Positions 23,408 through 33,600 of a stretch of 64,000 bases of DNA are shown piece after piece. Source of the DNA: Balneolaceae bacterium (GTDB taxonomy: Bacteria; Bacteroidota; Rhodothermia; Balneolales; Balneolaceae); NCBI GenBank assembly GCA_017640605.1, contig JAEPQH010000005.1:1-64000 (forward strand). The letters are read 5' to 3'. Position numbers and translations under genes: made by a program. The notes below the pieces were generated by a model. It made no database searches. It was not told where the DNA came from and was given only the letters and a program-made list of their open reading frames with translations. Within the stretch, counting starts at the first letter, position 1. Each line of letters begins with the position of its first letter.

Positions 23408-25360
23408 TTGAGTTTGAAAAAAATACTTTTCGCGGGACTGTTTGTTTTACTTCTAAATGCTCAAGCTTCTTATTCACAAGATATTAGCTATGTAACATAC
23501 AGAAATCTATTTCCAGAAGAAGATTTACTTATTCTATCGAAATCTTCAATTGTTGAAATTAAAATCAATAAAAATGTAGTTGAGATAAAAGAAGAGAGTA
23601 GTGAGCGTAAGATTTACTTAAATGAAGAAGCTACAAGATTCAATGCTGGAAATGTTGGCTATAATAGTTTTGAAACACTCTTTGAGCTCGAAGCTAATAC
23701 TCGATATTTAGATGGTACAGGTAACTATAAGAGAAAAAAAGTATCAGATTTCGAGACAAAAGATGTAGTAGTTAACGGTATTTTTTATGGCGATAACAAG
23801 AGTAAGTCGTTTCTGTTTCCAAATACAAGTGTAGGCTCTATTACCGAACTTAATTACGGTAAAATCATTAAGAACCCTAGATTTCTTAATCCTTTTTATT
23901 TCAATTCCACATTGGAAACAATGGATTCGAGTTATGAAATCATTACTGATAAAGATGTAAAACTTGGATTCAAACTTTTTGGTGATAATGCCGACAACAT
24001 TGAGTATGAAATTGAGCCTCTCAAAAGAGGCAAGACCCGGCATATTTGGAAGGGTAATAGTTTACCTAAAGTTGAAATAGAGGCAAACTCATTAAGCCAG
24101 GCTCATTATCGAACACACATCATACCATATATAGAATATTATATCACAAATAAGGGCGATACTGTTCGTATAGCTGGTTCTGTTGACGATTTATATAATT
24201 GGTATTCAGTATTAATCGACAATATTAATGATTCTGATAACAGCTCATTAGAACAATTTGTTAGTGAATTAAAAGAGCAATCATTAAACGATGAAGAACT
24301 TATTCGAACTATTTATACCTGGGTTCAACAGAATATCAATTACATAGCTTTCGAAGATGGATATGGTGGCTTTATTCCACGGGGATCATCATTGGTATTT
24401 GATAGAAAATACGGTGATTGCAAAGATATGGCCTATCTATTGAAAACTATGTTACAAATGGCAGGGTTCGAAAATGTTCACCTCGCTTGGATTGGTACAA
24501 GGGAGAGACCGTATTCCTACTATGAATTACCCACGCCAATAACAGATAATCATATGATTGCTGCCATAGATTTCAGCGATAATCTGATTTATCTGGATGC
24601 AACAAATTCGCATACTCCTTACGGTTTGCCTTCAAGTTTTATTCAGGGAAAAGAGGCTTTAATTGGAAAGTCCTTTGATGATTACGAAATATTGAATGTC
24701 CCAGTTGTTGAGAAAGAAAGAAATCAAAGAATTGATACCACATATTTTACTATTGAAGGTGATTCGTTGATAGGTTTAAATAAACGTTATCTATCAGGGT
24801 ATCGTAGGGCAGATATTGATTATGCATTAAAGAATATCTCACCAAACAAGTACGATGATTTCTTCAATAGTTATTTATCCAAAGGGAGTAACAAATTTTC
24901 GATTGTTTCCATAGATATATCCGGGATTATGGAAAAAAGAACTATGGATGCGGAACTCACTTATTCCTTTATCATTCCGAATTATGCTACTGCTATCCGA
25001 AATAAGATTTACGTAGATCCGATTTTAAACGAAGATTATGTAAATGCATTCCAGAGTTTTAATGAAAGAACCTTGGATTATGTAGAGGACTATAAATTTC
25101 TTGACAGAGATGTGGTACATATTACCATTCCACCAGGCTATGAAATAGACTACTTGCCTAAATCCAAACAATCAGAGTATGATGATTACGGATATAGTTT
25201 ATCCTATCAAGAAAACGAGAATGAAGTAATAGTTACTTTTGAAGTCTATCATGACTTTTTAGTACTAGACTCGGACAAAGTAGCGGCTTTCAAAGATCAC
25301 ATCGCCATACTAACAGATGCAATTAAAGAAACCATTGCATTTAAAAGAGTAACAAACTGA
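23408..25360 (+). CDS. DUF3857 protein with active-type transglutaminase domain
   Basis: A 650-residue exported protein. After a signal peptide (about 1-23, ending SYSQ) a DUF3857 beta domain fills about 40-250, then a transglutaminase-like domain with the complete triad C338 (KYGDCKDMAYLL), H382 (DNHMIAAID) and D397 (YLDAT), followed by a C-terminal beta domain. Such proteins are expected in the periplasm and may act as proteases or amidases; none has a settled substrate. The start is TTG directly after a TAA, and no ATG precedes the signal peptide. The paralogue without the triad follows three bases later. Confidence 0.88.
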   Translation: MSLKKILFAGLFVLLLNAQASYSQDISYVTYRNLFPEEDLLILSKSSIVEIKINKNVVEIKEESSERKIYLNEEATRFNAGNVGYNSFETLFELEANTRYLDGTGNYKRKKVSDFETKDVVVNGIFYGDNKSKSFLFPNTSVGSITELNYGKIIKNPRFLNPFYFNSTLETMDSSYEIITDKDVKLGFKLFGDNADNIEYEIEPLKRGKTRHIWKGNSLPKVEIEANSLSQAHYRTHIIPYIEYYITNKGDTVRIAGSVDDLYNWYSVLIDNINDSDNSSLEQFVSELKEQSLNDEELIRTIYTWVQQNINYIAFEDGYGGFIPRGSSLVFDRKYGDCKDMAYLLKTMLQMAGFENVHLAWIGTRERPYSYYELPTPITDNHMIAAIDFSDNLIYLDATNSHTPYGLPSSFIQGKEALIGKSFDDYEILNVPVVEKERNQRIDTTYFTIEGDSLIGLNKRYLSGYRRADIDYALKNISPNKYDDFFNSYLSKGSNKFSIVSIDISGIMEKRTMDAELTYSFIIPNYATAIRNKIYVDPILNEDYVNAFQSFNERTLDYVEDYKFLDRDVVHITIPPGYEIDYLPKSKQSEYDDYGYSLSYQENENEVIVTFEVYHDFLVLDSDKVAAFKDHIAILTDAIKETIAFKRVTN

Positions 25361-25363
25361 CCT

Positions 25364-27328
25364 ATGTTTCATAAACTACAATTAGCTTTTTCTTTCCTCA
25401 TACTTTGTTCTACAGTTTTAGTAGCACAAGAAAATTATTTATCGGATGAGTACATATACAAGTCGTATGATTGGAATGCTGTAGAACAAGAAGTTGAATT
25501 AACAAAAACGGATTCTTCTGAAGCAGCTGTGATTCTTCTAGATCGTACGATCAAAGAATTCAGAACAAAACGGTTTAATCAGGATATCTCCGGTGTTATA
25601 ACAAGGCATTTCAAAGTGTGGATTAATACAGAGGAAGGACTAGAAAATCATAACAAAGTGTTTATTCCGATTAAAGATGGTCAGGCAATTTTAGAATTAA
25701 AGGCCCGATCTATAGATCCTAACGGGGTGGTAACTGATTTTGATCGAAGAAACCTGAAAGATATTAGTAATGTACAGGAGTACGGTTCCTTTAAAATCTT
25801 TGCTATTGAAGGTGCTGTAACCGGGAGTATCATAGAATATTATTACACAGTCCCGCTCGACCTTCAATATACCTACAAAGAGTACGCTCAGGGAGAATAC
25901 CCCGTCAAACACTTTTCCTTTCTTTTGAAGTCGACCAGAGACTTGCACTTCCATACATATGTTAATAATGGATTAAATGAAGGAGTATACCAAGAAGAAG
26001 GTAATTTCAATCTCATCACTTTTGAGCATCAAAATATTCCACCTATAAAAGAAGAGCCATATTCTACATACAGAGCTAACAGAATGAATATGGATATTAC
26101 TCTAAAAAAGCTTTTTCAGACTGATTTTAGCGGATGGTCATTTGTTCGTGAACGCTACAAATTTATGATTGAAAATATTGGGATTAGGAGTTCTGGTGGA
26201 TTGAAAGAATACATGACAACGTATACTAACCCTAGATATCAAACTACGATTGAACAGCTGATACAACTCGAGAATGTTATAAAAAAGGATATTAATCTTG
26301 TTGATGGAAGAGCGGACGATCTTAGTGATGTCAGAATTATCTTAAAAAATAAAAATGCGAACCAACTTGGCATGGTACGCATTTTTGCTGAAGTGCTTGA
26401 CAAGTTAAAAATAGATTACGAACTATTAGCTACATCGAATCGGTATCAAAATTCATTTTCTGCTCTTAAGCCTTCCTTAGCTTATGCAACAGATTTCCTG
26501 CTGTATTTGCCTGAATATGATGCATATTTAAGTCCTTCCGATTTCAGATACCGTATTGGTATGGCTCCTTACTATTTAGCTAATAATGATGCTTTAATTA
26601 TCCAAGACAGTAAATATGATCAGTTCCATTTTATCAAAATGAATGAAATGGATAATAATCTAATCGAAAGTACTATTACTGTTGATTTCGAGGGGGGCAT
26701 AGATAGTCCTGTTATGAATAAGAAAAATAGTTGGTTTGGGCATAGAGGTACGCTTCTGCGTTATTCGTATGCAAATGCACCCAATGAAAACAAAGAAGAT
26801 TTGATTGAAAGTTTAGCGATTTCAGGTATTCAAGGAGTCGATCTAATTAATTCTGAGGTTCAAAACCATAAATATAATTTTTTTGATGCTGAGAGTACTC
26901 CATTTGTTCTGGATGCCAAATTAGAGGTGTCGTCTTTAATTAATAAAGCAGGTAGAGACTATATTTTTAACATTGGTGAAGTAATCGGTAGTCAAACTGA
27001 ATTATATCAGGAGACAGAGCGAACAAATGCAATAGATTTAGATTATCCTATAAAATATAAGCATCATATTACATTCCGGATACCCGATGGTTACATCGTT
27101 GAAGGCTTAGAAGAGGTAATAGAGTATCACCAAATAATCGACCAAGATTCTACTGTAGTAGGTGAATATTCTGCGGATTATGAGATGAATGAGAATATGG
27201 TTTCCATTAATGTTTCGGAATACTATGCTAAACCCCATTTCTCAATAGAAGATTACTCAAAATTCAGAACGCTTATAAATTCTGCCGCCGATTTTAACAA
27301 ATTGAGCCTCGTATTCATTAAAGAATAA
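25364..27328 (+). CDS. DUF3857 protein with degenerate transglutaminase domain
   Basis: A 654-residue exported paralogue of the preceding gene, three bases downstream. Signal peptide at 1-21 (VLVAQ), DUF3857 at about 60-250, and a C-terminal domain like its neighbour's. Where the neighbour has YGDCKDMA, this protein reads ILKNKNANQLGMVRIFAEVLDKL, keeping the helix but losing the catalytic cysteine. The structural role of the fold is therefore kept without catalysis, as in a regulatory or binding partner. Active/inactive DUF3857 pairs are seen elsewhere in Bacteroidota. The two are almost certainly cotranscribed and may form a complex. Confidence 0.85.
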   Translation: MFHKLQLAFSFLILCSTVLVAQENYLSDEYIYKSYDWNAVEQEVELTKTDSSEAAVILLDRTIKEFRTKRFNQDISGVITRHFKVWINTEEGLENHNKVFIPIKDGQAILELKARSIDPNGVVTDFDRRNLKDISNVQEYGSFKIFAIEGAVTGSIIEYYYTVPLDLQYTYKEYAQGEYPVKHFSFLLKSTRDLHFHTYVNNGLNEGVYQEEGNFNLITFEHQNIPPIKEEPYSTYRANRMNMDITLKKLFQTDFSGWSFVRERYKFMIENIGIRSSGGLKEYMTTYTNPRYQTTIEQLIQLENVIKKDINLVDGRADDLSDVRIILKNKNANQLGMVRIFAEVLDKLKIDYELLATSNRYQNSFSALKPSLAYATDFLLYLPEYDAYLSPSDFRYRIGMAPYYLANNDALIIQDSKYDQFHFIKMNEMDNNLIESTITVDFEGGIDSPVMNKKNSWFGHRGTLLRYSYANAPNENKEDLIESLAISGIQGVDLINSEVQNHKYNFFDAESTPFVLDAKLEVSSLINKAGRDYIFNIGEVIGSQTELYQETERTNAIDLDYPIKYKHHITFRIPDGYIVEGLEEVIEYHQIIDQDSTVVGEYSADYEMNENMVSINVSEYYAKPHFSIEDYSKFRTLINSAADFNKLSLVFIKE

Positions 27329-27385
27329 AACTCGCATAGCTTTATCTCTCTTTTCTTAGAAAGCAGGGAATGAATTAAATAATAT

Positions 27386-27417
27386 TGTTGTCGTTGCAAC
27401 AGAAACTCCTTAGTTTG
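27386..27417 (+). promoter_or_regulatory. candidate promoter/operator of the efflux operon
   Basis: The perfect 8-bp palindrome GTTGCAAC (27393-27400) lies inside TGTTG-6 nt-CAACA. A TTG there and TAGTTTG (27411-27417) approximate the Bacteroidota -33/-7 promoter elements, which would start transcription near the marR ATG at 27423. The palindrome overlaps the -33 element, as expected of a MarR-type autorepressor site. This is inferred from pattern only. Confidence 0.35.
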
Positions 27418-27422
27418 TAGTC

Positions 27423-27938
27423 ATGACAACAAATAATTCAAAATCACAAACCCTAGAAGAAAGCACCCTTCCGATACCGAGTGAAAAACTCGGATTTCTA
27501 TTTTGGCAAATAAATATGCAATGGGTGCGAAAAGTGAACCAAATGGTGAGTGAACATGATATGACCCACACCCAACTTATCACTTTGGTAGGAACACGGT
27601 GGTTAAGTCAGAATCAGGAAGAAGTAATCCAGCAGGATTTGGTCGAACTGGTGAAAATTGATCGCATGTTGGTTTCTAAAATGGTTAAGAAAAATGTTGA
27701 AGCAGGCTATTTGGCTAAAAAAAGCTCTGAAAATGATTCCAGAGTCAATGTACTGGAGTTAACTGAGGCCGGCCACAACAAAATAAAACAGGTTCTACCG
27801 GTAATGCTACAAGCTGAGCAGGATTTCTTCGGTAGCTTAGGCGATCAACGCGAAAATCTCACTAAACAATTACAATCATTGTTGCATCATATCGAGCAAG
27901 CAATGAACTCATCAAGTATTAATACATCAAAACAATGA
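27423..27938 (+). CDS. MarR-family transcriptional regulator
   Basis: A 171-residue winged-helix regulator. Helices 2-3 and the recognition helix lie at about 45-95 (HTQLITLVGTRWLSQN, QQDLVELVKIDRMLVSKMVKKNVEAGYL), and the wing contains the classic D105-S-R107 and VLELTEAG. It opens a four-gene tripartite efflux operon and overlaps the adaptor gene by four bases (ATGA), so it probably represses the pump and releases it on binding a toxic ligand. A GTTGCAAC palindrome just upstream may be its operator. Confidence 0.92.
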   Translation: MTTNNSKSQTLEESTLPIPSEKLGFLFWQINMQWVRKVNQMVSEHDMTHTQLITLVGTRWLSQNQEEVIQQDLVELVKIDRMLVSKMVKKNVEAGYLAKKSSENDSRVNVLELTEAGHNKIKQVLPVMLQAEQDFFGSLGDQRENLTKQLQSLLHHIEQAMNSSSINTSKQ

Positions 27939-29056
27939 AATTCAGACAAATATCAATCATAGCGGGCATAATATTATTCTTAGGCTCCATTTTTTTATTC
28001 CGGTTACTTTCTTCCGGACCCCAAGAAGAGCAAACTGCCACCAATGGCGGAAATGACGGAATTGGAGTAGCCGTACAAGAAATTAAAAACGAGGCGATTA
28101 CTTCAAGTATAACGTTCACCGGAAATGTGATTCCAAAAAATGAAATTCAACTTTTTGCTGAAGTTCAAGGGATCTTGCTTGATGGAGCCAGAGAATTTGA
28201 AGAAGGTATGGCTTTTAAAAAAGGAGAAATAATCCTGAAAATGGATGATCGGGAACAGCAACAATTGTTGAAAAGCCAAAAATCTCAATTCCAATCGTTA
28301 ATCACTCAAATACTTGCTGATATAAAAATCGATTACCCGAACGAATATGATGCTTGGTTTGACTATCTGAATTCAATGGATATAAATCAACCACTAGATA
28401 AGGTTCCATCTTCTGAAAACAGGCAATTTACTTTGTTTCTTTCGGGTAGAAATGTGCTAACCAATTATTATTCCATCAAACAAAGTGAAGTTCGCCTATC
28501 AAAATTCACGATTACTGCACCTTTTGATGGTGTAGTTACACAAGCACTTATCGAGCCCGGCACTTTGGTTCGTCCCAATCAGCCTTTAGGACAGTTTACC
28601 CAAACCGGAAGTTATGAGATTGAGGCTTCGATTAATGCTTCAGATCGATTTTTCATATCAACCGGAGACAATGTTGCTTTACATCTTGATAGAGATCAAA
28701 ACACAGATTATGAGGCAGATGTTGCGCGAATCAACGCCCGAATAAATCCACTTACCCAAACCTTATTGGTCTACTTAACGGTAAAAAGTAATCGGTTGCT
28801 TCCCGGCCAATATGTTTCTGGAACTATTGAGGGAGAAACATTCGAAAACGCTGATAAAATCGCCACCAAAGCATTGGTAAGAAACGATTTGGTATTTGTA
28901 ATCGAAAATGATGTAGCTGTTCTTGAACGTGTAGAAGTGTTAACCACTGAGAATGACAGCACCATTGTTCGCGGTATATCAGACGGGAAATTAGTGATCA
29001 ATGAATTTCGTGATGCCTCTTTTGAGGGTAGAAACGTAGTTCCTGTTCGTAATTGA
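27935..29056 (+). CDS. RND efflux periplasmic adaptor (MFP/HlyD family)
   Basis: A 373-residue membrane fusion protein joining the RND pump to the outer-membrane channel. One N-terminal membrane anchor or signal sequence (5-26), a split biotinyl-lipoyl domain (IPKNEIQLFAEVQGIL near 65-80 and FTITAPFDGVVTQALIEPGTLV near 190-212), a short alpha hairpin between them, and C-terminal beta-barrel strands with RLLPGQYVSGTI. The hairpin is interrupted by an unusual Tyr/Asp-rich stretch (NEYDAWFDYLNSMD). It is translationally coupled to marR upstream and lies ten bases before the pump gene. Confidence 0.92.
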   Translation: MKFRQISIIAGIILFLGSIFLFRLLSSGPQEEQTATNGGNDGIGVAVQEIKNEAITSSITFTGNVIPKNEIQLFAEVQGILLDGAREFEEGMAFKKGEIILKMDDREQQQLLKSQKSQFQSLITQILADIKIDYPNEYDAWFDYLNSMDINQPLDKVPSSENRQFTLFLSGRNVLTNYYSIKQSEVRLSKFTITAPFDGVVTQALIEPGTLVRPNQPLGQFTQTGSYEIEASINASDRFFISTGDNVALHLDRDQNTDYEADVARINARINPLTQTLLVYLTVKSNRLLPGQYVSGTIEGETFENADKIATKALVRNDLVFVIENDVAVLERVEVLTTENDSTIVRGISDGKLVINEFRDASFEGRNVVPVRN

Positions 29057-29066
29057 GGATGCCATC

Positions 29067-32000
29067 ATGAGAAGTTTAATTCAATATTTTACCAAGCATG
29101 TGGTGCTGGTTAATCTGGGTATTTTGCTGTTTATCCTCTTTGGAGTACTGGCAGCGTCTAGTTTAACATCCACATTTTTCCCAAACAGAACCGTACAATT
29201 CATCATCGTTGAAGCAGTTTATCCCGGAGCATCACCCATCGAAATTGAAGAAGGGGTGGTACTTAAAATTGAAGAAAGTCTGGAAGGAACCAAAGGAGTA
29301 GATCGAGTCACTTCCGTTTCACAAGAGAATTTTGCTACGGTTCGTGTAGAATTGTTGCCCGATCAGGATCCAAATGTTGTTCTTCAAGAAGTAAAAAATG
29401 CCGTAGACCGTATCTCTTCCTTTCCGGTCGGGCTAGAACGAGTAGTGGTATTCAAAGAAGAACCATTCAATCAAGTAGGTGAAATCGCGTTAGTGGGTGA
29501 TGTTACCCCAACTACTTTAAAAAGTACCATCGACGCATTTGAAGACGCTCTTTTAGCTTACGATGGACTCTCGCAGTTGCAATTAAGTGGTTTCACCGAG
29601 CCGGAAATTCAAATCGGAGTCAGTGAAGACGCTCTACGGGCTTATGGACTTACTTTTGCAGATATCAGCAGAGCCGTTGCAAGTTCGAACGTACGAATAA
29701 CCGGTGGTATTCTGAGAGGCGAACGACGAGAATTTACGATTCGTGTCGATGAGCAGAATTATTATGCAAAAGGCTTTAATGATATCGTAGTTAAAAGTGA
29801 TCCAAACGGTACTATCGTTAAACTTTCGGATGTTGCAACTGTGGAAGATACCTTTGATGAAAACACCAATAAAGGCTACCTGGATGGAAAGCCAGCGGTT
29901 TTCATTTTTGTAACCACTACCAACGAAGAGGATATTTTAGCCGCCTCGGCGTTCATCAAAAACTATATCGATGAATTTAACGCTGAAAATAGCAGGGTAG
30001 AAGCCGTACTGGTTGATGATGCTACCATATCTCTGGTAGAGCGAATCGAGCTTCTCAGAGACAATGGACTGTTAGGAGTACTCCTCGTATTTATACTTCT
30101 TGGTTTGTTTTTACGAATCAGATTAGCTTTTTGGGTTGCATTGGGAATTCCCATCTCATTTTTGGGCATGTTCGTTCTTGCTTCGTTTTACGGCATCACC
30201 ATTAACGTGATTTCGCTATTCGGGATGATAGTTGTGATCGGAATTTTGGTAGATGATGGAATCGTAGTTGGCGAAAACATTTATCAAAAGTATGAAGAAG
30301 GGATGCATCCATTAAAAGCTGCGGTAGAAGGAACCATGGAAGTAGTGCCATCGGTAACTTCTGCAATATTAACCACCAGTATCGCTTTTAGTTTTTTCTT
30401 TTTTGTAGATGGTCAACTGGGTGATTTCTTTAGCGAGATTGCATTTGTTGTAGCGGGAGCACTATTGGTATCGTTAATTGAAGTATTTCTGTTTTTGCCT
30501 GCTCACCTTGCACATTCCAAAGACTTGCATAAAGATCCCGAAAAAGAGGATAAAAGCATTCAGCATTGGTTAGAGCAAAAGCTGTTTTATGTGCGTGATG
30601 AGTTATATGTACCTTTTTTACGATTTACCCTGCAAAACAAAACCTTTATGGTGTTAACGGCTATCGGCTTACTGCTGATAACCTTTGGTGCCATCGCGGG
30701 TGGATATGTGAAAACCACTTTCTTTCCGAATATTGAACAAAATGCCGTTACAGCGACTCTGGAGATGCCTCAAGGAACTTCGGAAGCTGTTACGGAGCTT
30801 AGAGTTCAGCAAATTCGTGAAGGAGCTTTACGCCTTAACGAACAATATAAAGAGAGAACGGGTGATGAAGTTGGCTACATTCGCAATATCGTAACTAAAC
30901 TTGGTCCGGGTAGTAATAAAGCGTCGATTAATTTCTATTTGATTCCCTCGGAAGAACGAGATATTCAAAGTTTTGATATTTCATTAGCAATAAAAGAAGA
31001 AGTGGGAGCCATTCCAGATGCAACTCTACTTTCGTTTGTATCACAAAACCCGTTTGGTAAACCTGTTTCGGTTTCACTAGCTGCTGATAATTTTCAGGAG
31101 TTGCGAAGTGCCAAAGAAATGCTGATCGCAGAAATGCAAAAACTAGATATCCTGCGAGATATCACCGATACCGATAATGAGGATCAGCCGGAAATTCAAA
31201 TTACCTTAAAAGATCGAGCGTATGCACTCGGTTTTACAAATCTGGAAGTGATTGGGCAAGTAAGGAATGCGTTCTTCGGGAATGAAGTGCAACGTTTACA
31301 ACGCGGTACAACAGAGGTAAAAGTGTGGACACGATATCTTCTTGAAGATCGTCGCGATATCAGCCAGTTACTTGATATGCGAATTCGATCAGCAAGTGGA
31401 GGTTCCTATCCTTTGCGCGAATTAGCTGATATTGAATTTACTAATGGGTTGGTCGCTATCAATCACCGTGATGGAAAGCGCGAGATTAGAGTAGAAGCAG
31501 AGCTTGCTAATCTCGATGTATCCGGTACCGAGGCTTTAAATAAAGTTGAAAACGTTGCGCTACCACCTGTCCTCGCTGCTCACCCAAATGTTACTTATCA
31601 ATTTGAAGGGCAAGTTCGGGAAACTCAAAAAGCAGCAAATTCAGCTCGTTTTGCACTACCGGCCATTCTGATTTTACTCTTTTCTATAGTAACATTCACA
31701 TTCAGATCATTCATTCAAGCCATTGTGCTCTATTGCATTGTACCGTTTGGAATTATTGGCATGGCGCTGGGACATTACATACATGGTTTTCAAATAAGTT
31801 TGCTTTCCTTTTTAGGATTTGTAGCACTAATCGGGATTCTTGTTAATGATGGATTGGTATTCATCAATGCATTTAATAATTCCATTAGGCAAGGAAAAGA
31901 TGTGATGGAATCTCTAATCGAAACAGGCAGATCCAGATTCAGGCCCATCCTGCTAACCACGGCTACAACTTGTGCGGGTCTAGCCCCTTTAATCTTTGAA

Positions 32001-32237
32001 AAAAGCTTTCAGGCGCAATTTCTAATTCCTATGGCCATAACCATCGCTTATGGATTACTGGTAGGTACATTTCTATTACTTTCAGTTTTACCTGCCTTTT
32101 TGTTAATAGCGAACACCATTCGATTAAATACCAAATGGCTACGAACCTGGGCGTGGACCGGAGAAAAATTAACCATCAAACGCGAAGAAGTTGAACCTGC
32201 TTATATCGAAACAGAATGGGAGAAAGAAAATGAATAA
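29067..32237 (+). CDS. RND efflux transporter permease
   Basis: A 1056-residue inner-membrane proton-driven pump of the AcrB/MdtB (HAE/AcrB-ACR_tran) family with twelve expected helices and two large periplasmic loops. Helix 4 contains the proton-relay pair in GILVDDGIVVGENI (D396-D397), and the second half has the pseudo-symmetric GILVNDGLVFINAFN. Conserved FFPN (37-40) and YPGASPIEIEEGV (53-65) open the first loop. Substrates cannot be assigned: the sequence does not fit the copper or silver CusA form, as no Met-rich relay is seen. Its end overlaps the tolC-like gene by eight bases. Confidence 0.94.
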   Translation: MRSLIQYFTKHVVLVNLGILLFILFGVLAASSLTSTFFPNRTVQFIIVEAVYPGASPIEIEEGVVLKIEESLEGTKGVDRVTSVSQENFATVRVELLPDQDPNVVLQEVKNAVDRISSFPVGLERVVVFKEEPFNQVGEIALVGDVTPTTLKSTIDAFEDALLAYDGLSQLQLSGFTEPEIQIGVSEDALRAYGLTFADISRAVASSNVRITGGILRGERREFTIRVDEQNYYAKGFNDIVVKSDPNGTIVKLSDVATVEDTFDENTNKGYLDGKPAVFIFVTTTNEEDILAASAFIKNYIDEFNAENSRVEAVLVDDATISLVERIELLRDNGLLGVLLVFILLGLFLRIRLAFWVALGIPISFLGMFVLASFYGITINVISLFGMIVVIGILVDDGIVVGENIYQKYEEGMHPLKAAVEGTMEVVPSVTSAILTTSIAFSFFFFVDGQLGDFFSEIAFVVAGALLVSLIEVFLFLPAHLAHSKDLHKDPEKEDKSIQHWLEQKLFYVRDELYVPFLRFTLQNKTFMVLTAIGLLLITFGAIAGGYVKTTFFPNIEQNAVTATLEMPQGTSEAVTELRVQQIREGALRLNEQYKERTGDEVGYIRNIVTKLGPGSNKASINFYLIPSEERDIQSFDISLAIKEEVGAIPDATLLSFVSQNPFGKPVSVSLAADNFQELRSAKEMLIAEMQKLDILRDITDTDNEDQPEIQITLKDRAYALGFTNLEVIGQVRNAFFGNEVQRLQRGTTEVKVWTRYLLEDRRDISQLLDMRIRSASGGSYPLRELADIEFTNGLVAINHRDGKREIRVEAELANLDVSGTEALNKVENVALPPVLAAHPNVTYQFEGQVRETQKAANSARFALPAILILLFSIVTFTFRSFIQAIVLYCIVPFGIIGMALGHYIHGFQISLLSFLGFVALIGILVNDGLVFINAFNNSIRQGKDVMESLIETGRSRFRPILLTTATTCAGLAPLIFEKSFQAQFLIPMAITIAYGLLVGTFLLLSVLPAFLLIANTIRLNTKWLRTWAWTGEKLTIKREEVEPAYIETEWEKENE

Positions 32238-33564
32238 AATAATCACACTTCTATTCGCCCTTGTTTTATTTCATCCACAAATAATTGCACAGCAGACGGA
32301 AACGTTGCTTGATCAACCAATCACACTGCAAGATGCAATAACTATTGCACTTGATAAGAACCACGACATTTCGATCGCGAAGCGTACTGTCGAAATTGCC
32401 GAAAATAATGCCAGTTTGGGAAATGCCGGCTTCTTGCCAACCATCACCGCAAATGGTTCTTACAGTGGTTCCATTCAGGATACAGAATTACGTTTCCCTG
32501 GAAATCAGCCCGATATTAATGTAGATGATGCAGGTAGTACGGCATTAAATGGGTCAATCAGTGCCAATTATGTATTGTTTGATGGCTTTGGAAACTATTA
32601 CACGTTCAAAAACCTGAATACATTAGCCGAACAATCAGGTATTTCAGCTCGATTGCAAATTGAAGGCACTCTTATTCAAGTGATTAATCAATACCTTAAT
32701 GTATTGTTTGAAAGTGAATCGGTACGAATTGCTGAGGAATCCATCCTGCGTTCTGAAAATCGACTACAGCGGGTGACAGAACGCTTTAATTTTGGAAATG
32801 CAACCCGTTTAGATGTACTCACAGCTCGCGTCGATTTAAATGCAGACAGCGTTGCACTTGTACAATCTAACGCTCGTTTAGAAAATGCAAAGCGCTCCTT
32901 GTTGATAGAATTGGGAGCTTCACCAACAGAGAGCCTTGCTTTGAATGATCAGTTTGAGATTAATGATAGGATGGCATTTGATGAAATATTAACCCAAGCT
33001 CAACAAAATAATGCTGCGTTGGTGATTAGTAGATTAGCCTCGGAAAGTGCAGAATTGCAATTAAAACAATCCCGATCAGATCGGTTTCCGGTTGTATCCT
33101 TAAATGGATCCTACAACTACACAAGAAATGAGTTGGACGCGGGTCAATTCGAATACCAACAGCTATCAGGATTTAATGGGGGGATTTCGGTCAGCCTCAC
33201 ATTGTTCAATGGATTTCGTAGAGAGACTCAAATTCAAAACGCAATGGTTACGCTGAAAAACAATCAGGAGTCGCTACAATTAGCAGAAAAAACTTTAGAA
33301 AGGGATGTGATGAATCTGTATCAGGATTATCAAACCAGTTTGTTTCTATTGGAAAAGGAGACGCTGAATTTGGAAACTGCTGAGTTGAATTTTGAGCGAA
33401 GTAAAGAACTCTTTGAGCTAGGACAAATAACAAATACTCAGTTTCGGGAAGCACAACTGGGAGTTTCTAGAGTTCAACAGAATATGGTAAGATTGAAGAT
33501 TCAAGCTAAACGAGCGGAAATTCAATTAATGCAATTATCGGGACAACTAATCGAAATGGATTAA
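32230..33564 (+). CDS. TolC-family outer-membrane efflux protein
   Basis: A 444-residue outer-membrane channel subunit. Signal peptide at 1-20 (PQIIAQ), then two repeated OEP domains with the typical LQDAITIALDKNHDISIAKR opening and long coiled helices (about 120-230 and 340-435). YNYTRNELDAGQFEYQQLSGFNGGISVSLTLFNGF marks the second beta segment. The ATG at 32230 is inside the last codons of the pump gene and is preferred over an upstream in-frame start because the signal peptide begins there. It completes the marR-adaptor-RND-TolC operon and is followed by a terminator hairpin. Confidence 0.93.
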   Translation: MNKIITLLFALVLFHPQIIAQQTETLLDQPITLQDAITIALDKNHDISIAKRTVEIAENNASLGNAGFLPTITANGSYSGSIQDTELRFPGNQPDINVDDAGSTALNGSISANYVLFDGFGNYYTFKNLNTLAEQSGISARLQIEGTLIQVINQYLNVLFESESVRIAEESILRSENRLQRVTERFNFGNATRLDVLTARVDLNADSVALVQSNARLENAKRSLLIELGASPTESLALNDQFEINDRMAFDEILTQAQQNNAALVISRLASESAELQLKQSRSDRFPVVSLNGSYNYTRNELDAGQFEYQQLSGFNGGISVSLTLFNGFRRETQIQNAMVTLKNNQESLQLAEKTLERDVMNLYQDYQTSLFLLEKETLNLETAELNFERSKELFELGQITNTQFREAQLGVSRVQQNMVRLKIQAKRAEIQLMQLSGQLIEMD

Positions 33565-33600
33565 CTCCCAATTCGATCAGTCATTGATATTAGGAAGAAG

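Noticed and set aside
29067-32237. CusA-type copper RND pump
   Set aside because: The copper genes are far away and I see no Met-rich relay; a MarR regulator suggests drug or toxin efflux.
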